Source of the DNA: Cypionkella sp049896245
GTDB lineage: Bacteria; Pseudomonadota; Alphaproteobacteria; Rhodobacterales; Rhodobacteraceae
NCBI RefSeq assembly: GCF_049896245.1
Contig: NZ_JAFCTX010000001.1
Span: 62,001 to 126,000, forward strand
Length of the DNA stretch: 64,000 nucleotides
Direction of reading: 5' to 3'
Shown here: in pieces, positions 57,574-64,000 of the stretch
Numbering within the stretch: the stretch's first letter is position 1
Layout of the letters: the number at the start of each line of letters is the position of its first letter
Translations under genes and position numbers: made by a program
The notes under the pieces: generated by a model
The model's database searches: none
Told to the model about the DNA's origin: nothing
What the model saw: the letters and a program-made list of their open reading frames with translations, nothing else

Positions 57574-58440
57574 ATGAATATCCTGAAATGGTTTGCCGTC
57601 AGCCTTGCCGTGCTTATGCTGGTTTACGCGGGCCTGACCGCTTTTGGCGCGTGGCGCTGGAAGGCCGCGACGCGCGCGCTTGAGGCCGCGCTGGACGCCG
57701 CGCGGCTGGATGGCCGTATCACGCGGTACGATGCGGCCGAGATTGCAGGCCTGCCCGCCCCGGTGCGGCGCTACTTTGAACGGGCGCTGAGCCACGGCCA
57801 GCCGATCATCCGCTCGGTTGACCTCAGCCAAAGCGGCACCTTCAACCTCAGCCTTGTCACCCCGCAATGGAAGCCGTTCACGGCGCGCCAGCATGTCACC
57901 ACCGCCCGCCCCGGCTTTGTCTGGGACGCCGCGATCCTGATGTTTCCCGCTCTGCCTGTCCGGGTGGTGGATGCCTATATCGCAGGGATCGGCATGCTGC
58001 GCCCGGCGATCCTCGGGCTGTTTGCCTTGGGTGCGGTGCAGGGCAAGGGCGAGATCGCGCGCGGCGAATTGATGCGGTATTTCGCCGAAGCGGTCTGGTA
58101 TCCGACAGCGCTTTTGCCCAGTCAGGGCGTGGTCTGGCAGGCGGTGGATGACAGCTCTGCCCACGCCACGATCAGCGATGGCGAGGTCAGCCTGACCCTG
58201 CTGTTTCGCTTTGGCGCGGATGGGCTGGTGGCCGAAGTCCACGCCGACGCACGCGGCGGTATGGTGGGCAACACCGTGGTGATGATGCCGTGGGACTGCC
58301 GGATGTCGCAGTATCGGCGGCAAGACGGGATGCTGGTGCCTGTGATGGGAGAGGTGATCTGGCAGACCCCGCAGGGCGAGAAACCGTATTACCGCGGCAG
58401 GATCACGCGGTTGGCCTATGGGTTTGCGGAGGAGGTGTAA
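57574..58440 (+). CDS. DUF6544-like membrane-anchored protein, 288 aa
   Basis: One N-terminal membrane helix (WFAVSLAVLMLVYAGLTAFG), then a mixed domain with LPAPVRRYFERALSHGQPII, TARPGFVWDAAILMFPALP, VRVVDAYIAGIGMLR and YFAEAVWYPTALLPSQGVVW, ending VIWQTPQGEKPYYRGRITRL. This pattern is that of the DUF6544 (DUF6920) family of unknown function, often beside stress or membrane genes. ATG at 57574 has AAAGGAA upstream. It converges on the ABC ATPase gene. Confidence 0.75.
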   Translation: MNILKWFAVSLAVLMLVYAGLTAFGAWRWKAATRALEAALDAARLDGRITRYDAAEIAGLPAPVRRYFERALSHGQPIIRSVDLSQSGTFNLSLVTPQWKPFTARQHVTTARPGFVWDAAILMFPALPVRVVDAYIAGIGMLRPAILGLFALGAVQGKGEIARGELMRYFAEAVWYPTALLPSQGVVWQAVDDSSAHATISDGEVSLTLLFRFGADGLVAEVHADARGGMVGNTVVMMPWDCRMSQYRRQDGMLVPVMGEVIWQTPQGEKPYYRGRITRLAYGFAEEV

Positions 58441-58449
58441 CACAGACCC

Positions 58450-59130
58450 TCACCCCGTCACCACGCCCTCGCCCACCACGATCTGCCGCCGACAGGTTGC
58501 CGCGATCTTCTCATCATGCGTCGAGATTAGAAAAGTCGTGCCCTCATCGCGGTTGATCTGGCCGATCAGCTCCATCACCTGAATGGCTGAGGCGCGATCA
58601 AGATTGCCGGTGGGCTCGTCCGCCAACACCAACTCGGGCGAGTTCATCAGCGCGCGCGCGACAGCGACACGCTGTTTCTGGCCGCCTGACAGGTTGGTTG
58701 ACGGGAAATCCACCCGATCCGCCAGCCCCATCCGGCCCAGCAGATCCCGCCCCCGCGCCCGCGCCGCAGCGGTTTCGCGACCCTCGCGCACAGCGGTGGG
58801 AAAGATCACGTTTTCAAGCGCGGTAAAATCGGGCAGCAGGTTGTGGAACTGAAACACAAAACCGATGTGGCGATTGCGAAAATCGGTCAGCGCGCGGTCA
58901 TTGGCCGTGGTCAGATCCACCCCCAGCATCATATGGCTGCCCGATGTCGGCTGCATCAGCGTGCCCAGAATGGTCAGCAGCGTGCTTTTGCCCGAGCCGG
59001 ACGGCCCCAGCAGCGCCGACAACTCGCCCTTGTCCATCCGCAGCGACAACCCGCGCAGCACGCGGGTTTCGGCCTCACCCGCGCCAAACGTTTTCACCAA
59101 ATCGCTGACCTGCAACAAAGCCTCGGTCAT
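58450..59130 (-). CDS. ABC transporter ATP-binding protein (MacB/LolD-like), 226 aa
   Basis: Walker A LLGPSGSGKSTLLTILG near residue 40, Q loop GFVFQFHNLLP, signature NLSGGQKQRVAVARAL, Walker B LVLADEPTGNLD, switch His in LISTHDEKIA. The type-VII ABC ATPases of MacB and LolD share this pattern. Its ATG overlaps the permease stop (ATGA). With the permease and the membrane-fusion protein it makes a three-gene efflux or lipoprotein-release set. Confidence 0.93.
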   Translation of the reverse strand: MTEALLQVSDLVKTFGAGEAETRVLRGLSLRMDKGELSALLGPSGSGKSTLLTILGTLMQPTSGSHMMLGVDLTTANDRALTDFRNRHIGFVFQFHNLLPDFTALENVIFPTAVREGRETAAARARGRDLLGRMGLADRVDFPSTNLSGGQKQRVAVARALMNSPELVLADEPTGNLDRASAIQVMELIGQINRDEGTTFLISTHDEKIAATCRRQIVVGEGVVTG

Positions 59131-60335
59131 TGGCCGATGGCCGTGACAGGGTCCACCCGCGCCGCCGCACGCGCGGGCAGGATCGCGGCCAAAGTGGCGA
59201 TGGTGACAGTCAGCAGCACCGCCAGTCCGAATGCGCCTTCGTGCATATCAATCGGCATCACCGAGGGGTTGGCGGCATCACGCGGCGGAAACGCCTGCAG
59301 CACGATATAGCCCAACCCCGCCCCCAACAGCCCGCCCAGCAAGCCCACCAACGCGCCCTGACTGACGAACACGAACACCACAAACCGCCTGCTGGCCCCC
59401 ATCGCCCGCATGATGCCAATCTCGGCTTTGCGCCGGTAGGTGGAGAGCAACAGCGACGACGCGATGCCGATCACGATCGACACCATGGCGAAGGATTTCA
59501 ACAGCAGCCCGGTCTGGCCCTGCGCCTGCAGCGCTGACATCACTTGCGCACCTTGCTCGGTCCAGGATTTTGCCTTCAGGCCGGTGATCGCGGTGATCCG
59601 CAGCGCGGTGGCATCCGCCGCCATCAGATCAGACAGCTTGATCTCGATCCGCGTCACCCCCTGCGGCAGCGCCATCAGGGTGCGGGCGGTATCAAGGCTG
59701 ACATAGGCGGTCGCACGGTCAAAGCCGCCCTGCCCGATCTTGTAGATGCCCGATACCGTCAGCAAAGCATTGACCCCTTGGGCTGAATCCAGCCGGATGG
59801 TATCGCCGACCGTCAGATCAAGATCATCGGCCAGCGTCTGCCCGAGGATGGTAAGCCCGGTGCCCAGCCGGACCGAGCCTGCGACAATGTAGCTATCAAG
59901 CTGCACAATCGCCGATTCCTTGCCCGGCTCGACACCGTTGATCGCCACCTGCGCCACTTGGCCGACCCGCGTGATAAAGCCGCTGCCGGTGATCTGGGGT
60001 GATACCGCCACCACCCCCGGCAAGGCTTCAATCATCGGCACATAAACCGCCGCATCGCGCAGAAACGCCTGCCGCAGCGCCGATTTTTCCTGTGCGAGCA
60101 GGATTTGCCCCAAGTTTTGGTCCAGCAAAAGCGCCGGGTCTTCAACCTCGGCAACAATGCTGACGTGGGCAAGATCGCCCGCGATGCTGGCAAGGATGAA
60201 GTTCGCCAGACCGCCGATCAGCGCGCTCATGAAGATAAAGATGAACACACCCAAAGCGACGCCCAGCACCAGCAGCGCGGATTGCGCTTTGGTGGACAGC
60301 AGATAGCGAAAGGCGATTTTAAGCGCGTACAGCAT
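59127..60335 (-). CDS. ABC transporter permease, FtsX/MacB type, 402 aa
   Basis: One N-terminal helix (SALLVLGVALGVFIFIFMSA), a periplasmic domain of about 220 residues, and three C-terminal helices with the FtsX motif STYRRKAEIGIMRAMGASRR. ATG at 60335 overlaps the stop of the membrane-fusion gene (TGATG). The topology is that of mechanotransmission ABC proteins, which drive efflux from the periplasm instead of moving cargo through the membrane. Confidence 0.9.
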   Translation of the reverse strand: MLYALKIAFRYLLSTKAQSALLVLGVALGVFIFIFMSALIGGLANFILASIAGDLAHVSIVAEVEDPALLLDQNLGQILLAQEKSALRQAFLRDAAVYVPMIEALPGVVAVSPQITGSGFITRVGQVAQVAINGVEPGKESAIVQLDSYIVAGSVRLGTGLTILGQTLADDLDLTVGDTIRLDSAQGVNALLTVSGIYKIGQGGFDRATAYVSLDTARTLMALPQGVTRIEIKLSDLMAADATALRITAITGLKAKSWTEQGAQVMSALQAQGQTGLLLKSFAMVSIVIGIASSLLLSTYRRKAEIGIMRAMGASRRFVVFVFVSQGALVGLLGGLLGAGLGYIVLQAFPPRDAANPSVMPIDMHEGAFGLAVLLTVTIATLAAILPARAAARVDPVTAIGQ

Positions 60336-61447
60336 CAGGGATCGGCCTTGGCGGCGGCGGGCAGGCTGATCGCCAACCCATCCGACAGACCCGTCGCATC
60401 GGTGATCACCACATCGCCCACCGTAAGCGCAGCGGTCACCTGCACCCGGTCTGCGGGCCAATCCACCACGCTGACGTCGCGGCGCACGGCACGGCCTGCC
60501 ACCGCGACAAACACCGACGCACCCGTGGCATCGCTGATCACAGCCGCGCGCGGGACCGAGATTGCAGCCGCCTGACGCTCGACAATGATGTTCGCCGTCA
60601 CCGTCAGGCCAACCGGAGCGGTCACGGTCTTATCAAATGCGATCTTTACCGCCAGCCCGCCGGTTGCCGCATCGACCTGCGCCGCCACAAAGCTGACGCG
60701 GCCGTCGCGCTTGGTGCTATCGCCCTTCAACTGCAACACGGCGGGCAACCCTAACGTCATCCGCGCGGCATAGCCTTCATCCACATCGGTCTCGACCAGA
60801 AGTTTTCCGGGATCGGCGATGGCAAACAACGCGGTGGCGATATCAACGACTTGCCCGACTTCGGCGTTACGGCTTAGGACGGTCCCTGCCACCGGGGCCG
60901 CAATGGTGTATTTCGCAAGGCTGATCTGCGCCTGATCCAGCAGGGCCGTCAGGCGCGCCACCTCTTGCGTGGCGGTTTGCTGCGCTGTCCTTGCATCGCC
61001 CAGCGCCGTGCGGGTGACGTTGCCGCCCAAAGCCTCGGCCCGCGCAAGATTGGCTTCGGCTTGCGCTTGCGCGGCGAAACCAGCATCCAACCCCGCGATG
61101 GCCTGACGCACTTGCGCCTGCTGTCCCGAAGCATCCATCTGCGCCAGAACCTGCGCTTGCTGAACAACCGCGCCCGCCTCGACCAGCACCGATGTCACTG
61201 TGCCAGCAACGCTGGGTTTTACCGCAACCAGATGCTGCGGCGCCAACCGCCCGTTCACCGCCAGAACCAAGATCAGCGGCGCGGGCGTGGCCGTCTCAAC
61301 CGTGACAGCCAGCGCCTTGCTCGCCCATGGCTGAACATACCAAAGCGCCGCAGCACCAAGGACAAGTGCCACCAGACCCGCCCAGATCCACCGCTTGGGG
61401 GCTTCCCTAGGGCTAAGCGTTTCTGGCCGCTGGGGCGGCACCGTCAA
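60335..61447 (-). CDS. HlyD/RND-type membrane fusion protein (MacA-like), 370 aa
   Basis: N-terminal membrane helix (WAGLVALVLGAAALWYVQPW), barrel and lipoyl half-motifs (VAVKPSVAGTVTSVLVEAGA ... YTIAAPVAGTVLSRNAEVGQ) around a coiled-coil hairpin (residues about 85-160), then beta-barrel and membrane-proximal domains. The start is uncertain: TTG at 61447 or GTG at 61441, both behind AGGCGG. Leads the efflux operon; substrate unknown. Confidence 0.87.
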   Translation of the reverse strand: MTVPPQRPETLSPREAPKRWIWAGLVALVLGAAALWYVQPWASKALAVTVETATPAPLILVLAVNGRLAPQHLVAVKPSVAGTVTSVLVEAGAVVQQAQVLAQMDASGQQAQVRQAIAGLDAGFAAQAQAEANLARAEALGGNVTRTALGDARTAQQTATQEVARLTALLDQAQISLAKYTIAAPVAGTVLSRNAEVGQVVDIATALFAIADPGKLLVETDVDEGYAARMTLGLPAVLQLKGDSTKRDGRVSFVAAQVDAATGGLAVKIAFDKTVTAPVGLTVTANIIVERQAAAISVPRAAVISDATGASVFVAVAGRAVRRDVSVVDWPADRVQVTAALTVGDVVITDATGLSDGLAISLPAAAKADP

Positions 61448-62331
61448 CTAACCGCCTGGGTTGGGCCTCGCAAGGTCCGTGCCCGTGCTGACGGCTGCGC
61501 CGCTGGTTGTTTTGCTTTCAGACATCCGACCACCACTTTGACACCGCACGACGCACCACTGCGACCATCTGCGCGGCAGATTTGCAGTAGCGAAATGACG
61601 GCTGAGTTGGTTTCACGTGATCTGTCCTGCAAACGAAAGCTGCGCTTTGAACATCCTAGCCACGCGTAACCTAAGGCGCGTTGATCTGGATCAGCGCGCC
61701 GCCGCAACACCAAGACTACGGTCACAGCGGGATGCCAAGGCCCCTGCGTTGCCGCTGACTCATTCAGCTGCATACCGGCGATGAGCACCTGAAAATATCT
61801 GCTATTCGTTTGAAAAACCAACCTGAAGCAGTGCCAAGACAGCGAATCTGCGCAATCATCAGCCACAACCTGTCAATTCATGTCTGTCCCCAGACACGTT
61901 GGCGCAAGACCCGCCATGCCCGGTGCCCCTCTCCTCCCTTGTTGCGCACCGGGCGGGCAACCTTGTTTGTCAGGCAGCGCACGGGACGGCCTCTTGTCAG
62001 AATAGGTCACATGCGCGATCTCATCCTGCCAGAGCGCGCCGCATCTCCATGATTCAGCCTATAGATTTTTCTGAATTTTCCGCGATTTCTGCGGATTTTC
62101 CCGTGCGTTTGCGGTAACAATCGTCCTTCACAGCCGAAATTCTCGATTTCCTTTCCCCGTCCTCGGCGATTTGGGATGACGCCGCAGGGCAGCTCTGACA
62201 CATTCGCAGTGATGACGCGGTGCGCGGTGGGGCTGTCGTCTTTGTCACCAGCGGATGCGGGTGGATCAAACCCTTGCCGTCTTGGTGGATCGGGCTTTGG
62301 CCAATGGTCCCGCAACAAAGGCAAGGCCCGC
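61448..62331. other. Long non-coding stretch with possible FnrL-like box
   Basis: Nearly 900 bases without a supportable gene; ORFs here lack ribosome sites and family-like composition. TTGATCTGGATCAG at 61681-61694 fits the FnrL consensus at nine of ten positions. Near 62064-62115 a run of TTTTCCGCGATTT / TGCGGATTTTCCCG shows short repeated CCGC/GCGG motifs. It may hold promoters for the efflux operon (left) and the GMC gene (right), or a gene remnant. Confidence 0.4.
61681..61694. promoter_or_regulatory. Possible FnrL-like box
   Basis: TTGATCTGGATCAG; 234 bases upstream of the membrane-fusion start, far from the GMC start. Good match, weak context. Confidence 0.3.
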
Positions 62332-63819
62332 ATGACGTACCCAGATGTTCTGATCATTGGCTCTGGCATGGGCGGGGCGACGCTGGCTGCGGCTTTGGCA
62401 CCCTCGGGCAAGCGGATTGTGATCCTTGAGCGCGGCGACTGGTTGAAAGACAGCCCGCAAGCCCGCGATCCGGGCGCAGTCTTTGGCGGCCATTTCAGCC
62501 CCGGCGAGACATGGTATGATGCCAATGGCGGCACCTTTACCCCGAACAATTACTACCACCCCGGCGGCAATTCGAAATTCTACGGCGCGGTGCTGATGCG
62601 TTATCGGGCGGAAGATTTCCGGCCATTGCAGCACATGGGCGGCACCGCCCCCGGCTGGCCGATGCCCTATGATGCGTTCGAGCCCGATTATCAGGCCGCC
62701 GAGGAAATGTATCAGGTGCGCGGCACTTTGGGCGAAGACCCGACCGAGCCGCACCATTCGCGCCCCTACCCGTTCCCCCCCGTGCCGCACGAGCCGGATA
62801 TGGTGGACCTCTGCAACCGGCTGAAAGCACAGGGCCTGCATCCGGGGGCGTTGCCCTTGGGGGTGGATATTGACCTGTGGCTGAAAGGCGGCCCGCTGAC
62901 CTTTGACGGCTTCCCGAACACCCGTGGCGGTAAGATGGATGCCGAAACCATCGGACTTGCGGCGGCCCTGAAACATCCCAACGTCACTTTGATCACCAAG
63001 GCCCGCGTCACGCGGTTGATCGCCGATGCAGGTCGCATCACATCCGTTGAATATGAACAGGACGGCCAAGCGGCACGGATTTCGGCGGAACTGGTGTGCC
63101 TGTGCGCCGGTGCGGTGAAATCCGCCTGTTTGCTTTTGGCCTCAGCGGATGCCGATCACCCCACGGGCCTTGCCAATACCTCTGATCAGGTTGGCCGCAA
63201 CTTCATGAACCACAATATCACCGCCGTTCTGGGGGTCAGCCCATTCCGCCGCAACCGCTCGGTGTATGAGAAAACCATCCAGATGAACGACTGGTATCTG
63301 ACCGGCGGCCCGAATGGCGAACCCTTGGGCAATGTGCAGATGCTGGGGCGGATCACTGGCGAGATCATGGCCGCCGAATCCGGCCTGCCTTTGCCAATCT
63401 CGCGTTGGCTCGCCGATCACTCGGTGCATCTGATGACGATGTCGGAAGACCTGCCGAACCCCGAAAGCCGGGTGTTTTTACGCGATGGCCAGATCGTTCT
63501 GAAATGGCAGCGCTCGAACTGGCAGGCGCATGTTGCGCTGAATGCCAAGCTGAAAGCCACGCTGAAAAAGGCGGGCTGGCCGCTGGTGCTGACCAAGACC
63601 TTTGAGAAACGCACCCCCAGCCACCAATGCGGCACCGCACGGATGGGGGCGGACCCGGCGACCAGCGTGGTCAACCCGTTCTGCCGCAGCCATGATCTGG
63701 AAAACCTGTTCATCGTCGATGCCTCGGTGTTGCCGACCTCTGCGGCGGCCAATCCGTCGCTGACCGTGGCGGCTTTGGCTTTGCGCACCGCGCGGCATAT
63801 TTTAGAACGCGGTGCCTGA
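62332..63819 (+). CDS. GMC-family oxidoreductase, 495 aa
   Basis: FAD-binding start YPDVLIIGSGMGGATLAAAL, substrate-side motif NNYYHPGGNSKFYGAVLMRY, AGAVKSACLLLASADADHPT in the middle, and the C-terminal HQCGTARMGADPATSVVNPF and LFIVDASVLPTSAAANPSLT, which hold the catalytic His and the flavin-closing segment. GMC enzymes oxidise alcohols such as choline, sugars or sterols. ATG at 62332 has AAGGC upstream; the longer open frame is not conserved. The substrate cannot be told. A TetR gene converges on it. Confidence 0.92.
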   Translation: MTYPDVLIIGSGMGGATLAAALAPSGKRIVILERGDWLKDSPQARDPGAVFGGHFSPGETWYDANGGTFTPNNYYHPGGNSKFYGAVLMRYRAEDFRPLQHMGGTAPGWPMPYDAFEPDYQAAEEMYQVRGTLGEDPTEPHHSRPYPFPPVPHEPDMVDLCNRLKAQGLHPGALPLGVDIDLWLKGGPLTFDGFPNTRGGKMDAETIGLAAALKHPNVTLITKARVTRLIADAGRITSVEYEQDGQAARISAELVCLCAGAVKSACLLLASADADHPTGLANTSDQVGRNFMNHNITAVLGVSPFRRNRSVYEKTIQMNDWYLTGGPNGEPLGNVQMLGRITGEIMAAESGLPLPISRWLADHSVHLMTMSEDLPNPESRVFLRDGQIVLKWQRSNWQAHVALNAKLKATLKKAGWPLVLTKTFEKRTPSHQCGTARMGADPATSVVNPFCRSHDLENLFIVDASVLPTSAAANPSLTVAALALRTARHILERGA

Positions 63820-63825
63820 GCCGCG

Positions 63826-64000
63826 CTAACCCTCCAGCCCCCGCGTCATCGCCTCGACCAAGGCCGCGACCTCCCCCGGCAACTGCGCACGCGGGGTGGC
63901 GACAAACCGCGCCGTCAGCGCCAGCATCACCACGCCATGCACGGCGGCAAACACCGTCAGCGCGCGCTGGCGCAGCGCGGCCCCCGCGAGATCAGGCCGC
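63826..64000 (-). CDS. C-terminal end of a TetR-family regulator (cut by window edge)
   Basis: Fifty-eight codons are visible on the minus strand, ending in TAG at 63826: RPDLAGAALRQRALTVFAAV, HGVVMLALTARFVATPRAQL and EVAALVEAMTRGLEG. The HGVVMLAL helix and terminal amphipathic helix match the ligand-domain end of TetR proteins. The start and DNA-binding part lie beyond the window. It converges on the GMC oxidoreductase. Confidence 0.7.
   Translation of the reverse strand, partial: RPDLAGAALRQRALTVFAAVHGVVMLALTARFVATPRAQLPGEVAALVEAMTRGLEG

Noticed and set aside
1..64000. CRISPR arrays, complete insertion sequences, prophage or rRNA genes
   Set aside because: No regularly spaced identical repeats, no transposase, integrase or phage structural gene, and no rRNA sequence were seen.

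Overview
The window looks like chromosomal DNA of a GC-rich alphaproteobacterium, most likely of the family Rhodobacteraceae. The evidence is the gene content and order (gapR-type DUF2312 gene; accB-accC-aat-DUF2155-mlaD-NDUFA12 block; clpP-clpX; a preT/preA pyrimidine pair; arginine deiminase operon), several FnrL-like TTGAT-N4-ATCAA boxes, and post-gene hairpins typical of that family. This placement is an inference from gene families and cannot be taken to genus from the sequence alone.

Layout. 1-1710 is an A/T-richer stretch holding a small YozE-like gene, an ECF sigma factor with no visible anti-sigma gene, and several copies of a degenerate ~60-bp repeat; it abuts the 3' end of a tRNA-Thr gene, so it may be the end of an integrated island. 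1844-9401 carries an FbpB-type permease, an unknown sulfotransferase-like protein, a decayed FAD oxidoreductase pseudogene, gapR, a FadB-like protein whose dehydrogenase half is degenerate, and a DksA/TraR-like protein. 9550-11747 is a sulfur/persulfide operon (Blh-type metallo-hydrolase, YeeE/YedE, and a YeeE-DUF442 fusion). 11915-17604 has a FliM-like protein, a transporter-histidine kinase fusion with its small membrane partner and response regulator, and an XRE/DUF2083 regulator.

17760-36000 is dominated by reductive pyrimidine/hydantoin use: an ABC importer with two permeases, dihydropyrimidinase, an M20 carbamoyl-amino-acid hydrolase, three small unknown membrane proteins translationally coupled to these genes, a RutR-like TetR regulator reading from a divergent intergenic region with two matching operators, a second RutR-like regulator, and the PreT/PreA dihydropyrimidine dehydrogenase. 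Between these lie a methyltransferase-glycosyltransferase pair, a Kup potassium transporter, a cupin and a flavin monooxygenase. Together the enzymes would reduce uracil/thymine (PreTA), open the ring (HydA) and release ammonia, CO2 and beta-alanine (hydrolase).

36235-47361 is housekeeping: acetyl-CoA carboxylase biotin carrier and carboxylase, Aat, MlaD, NDUFA12, ClpX/ClpP, an EnvZ-like kinase, tRNA-Asn, CbpA/CbpM. 47641-53448 is an arginine deiminase operon (YfcC/ArcD-like carrier, arcA, arcB, arcC, plus a zinc alcohol dehydrogenase), with an FnrL-type box in the intergenic region it shares with a divergent P-type ATPase. 56374-64000 has a nitroreductase broken by one amber codon, a DUF6544-like protein, a MacAB-like ABC/HlyD efflux set, a GMC oxidoreductase and the tail of a TetR gene.

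A recurring local feature is short tandem duplication: around the stop codons of NDUFA12 and arcB, between clpP and clpX, and inside the FAD oxidoreductase pseudogene.
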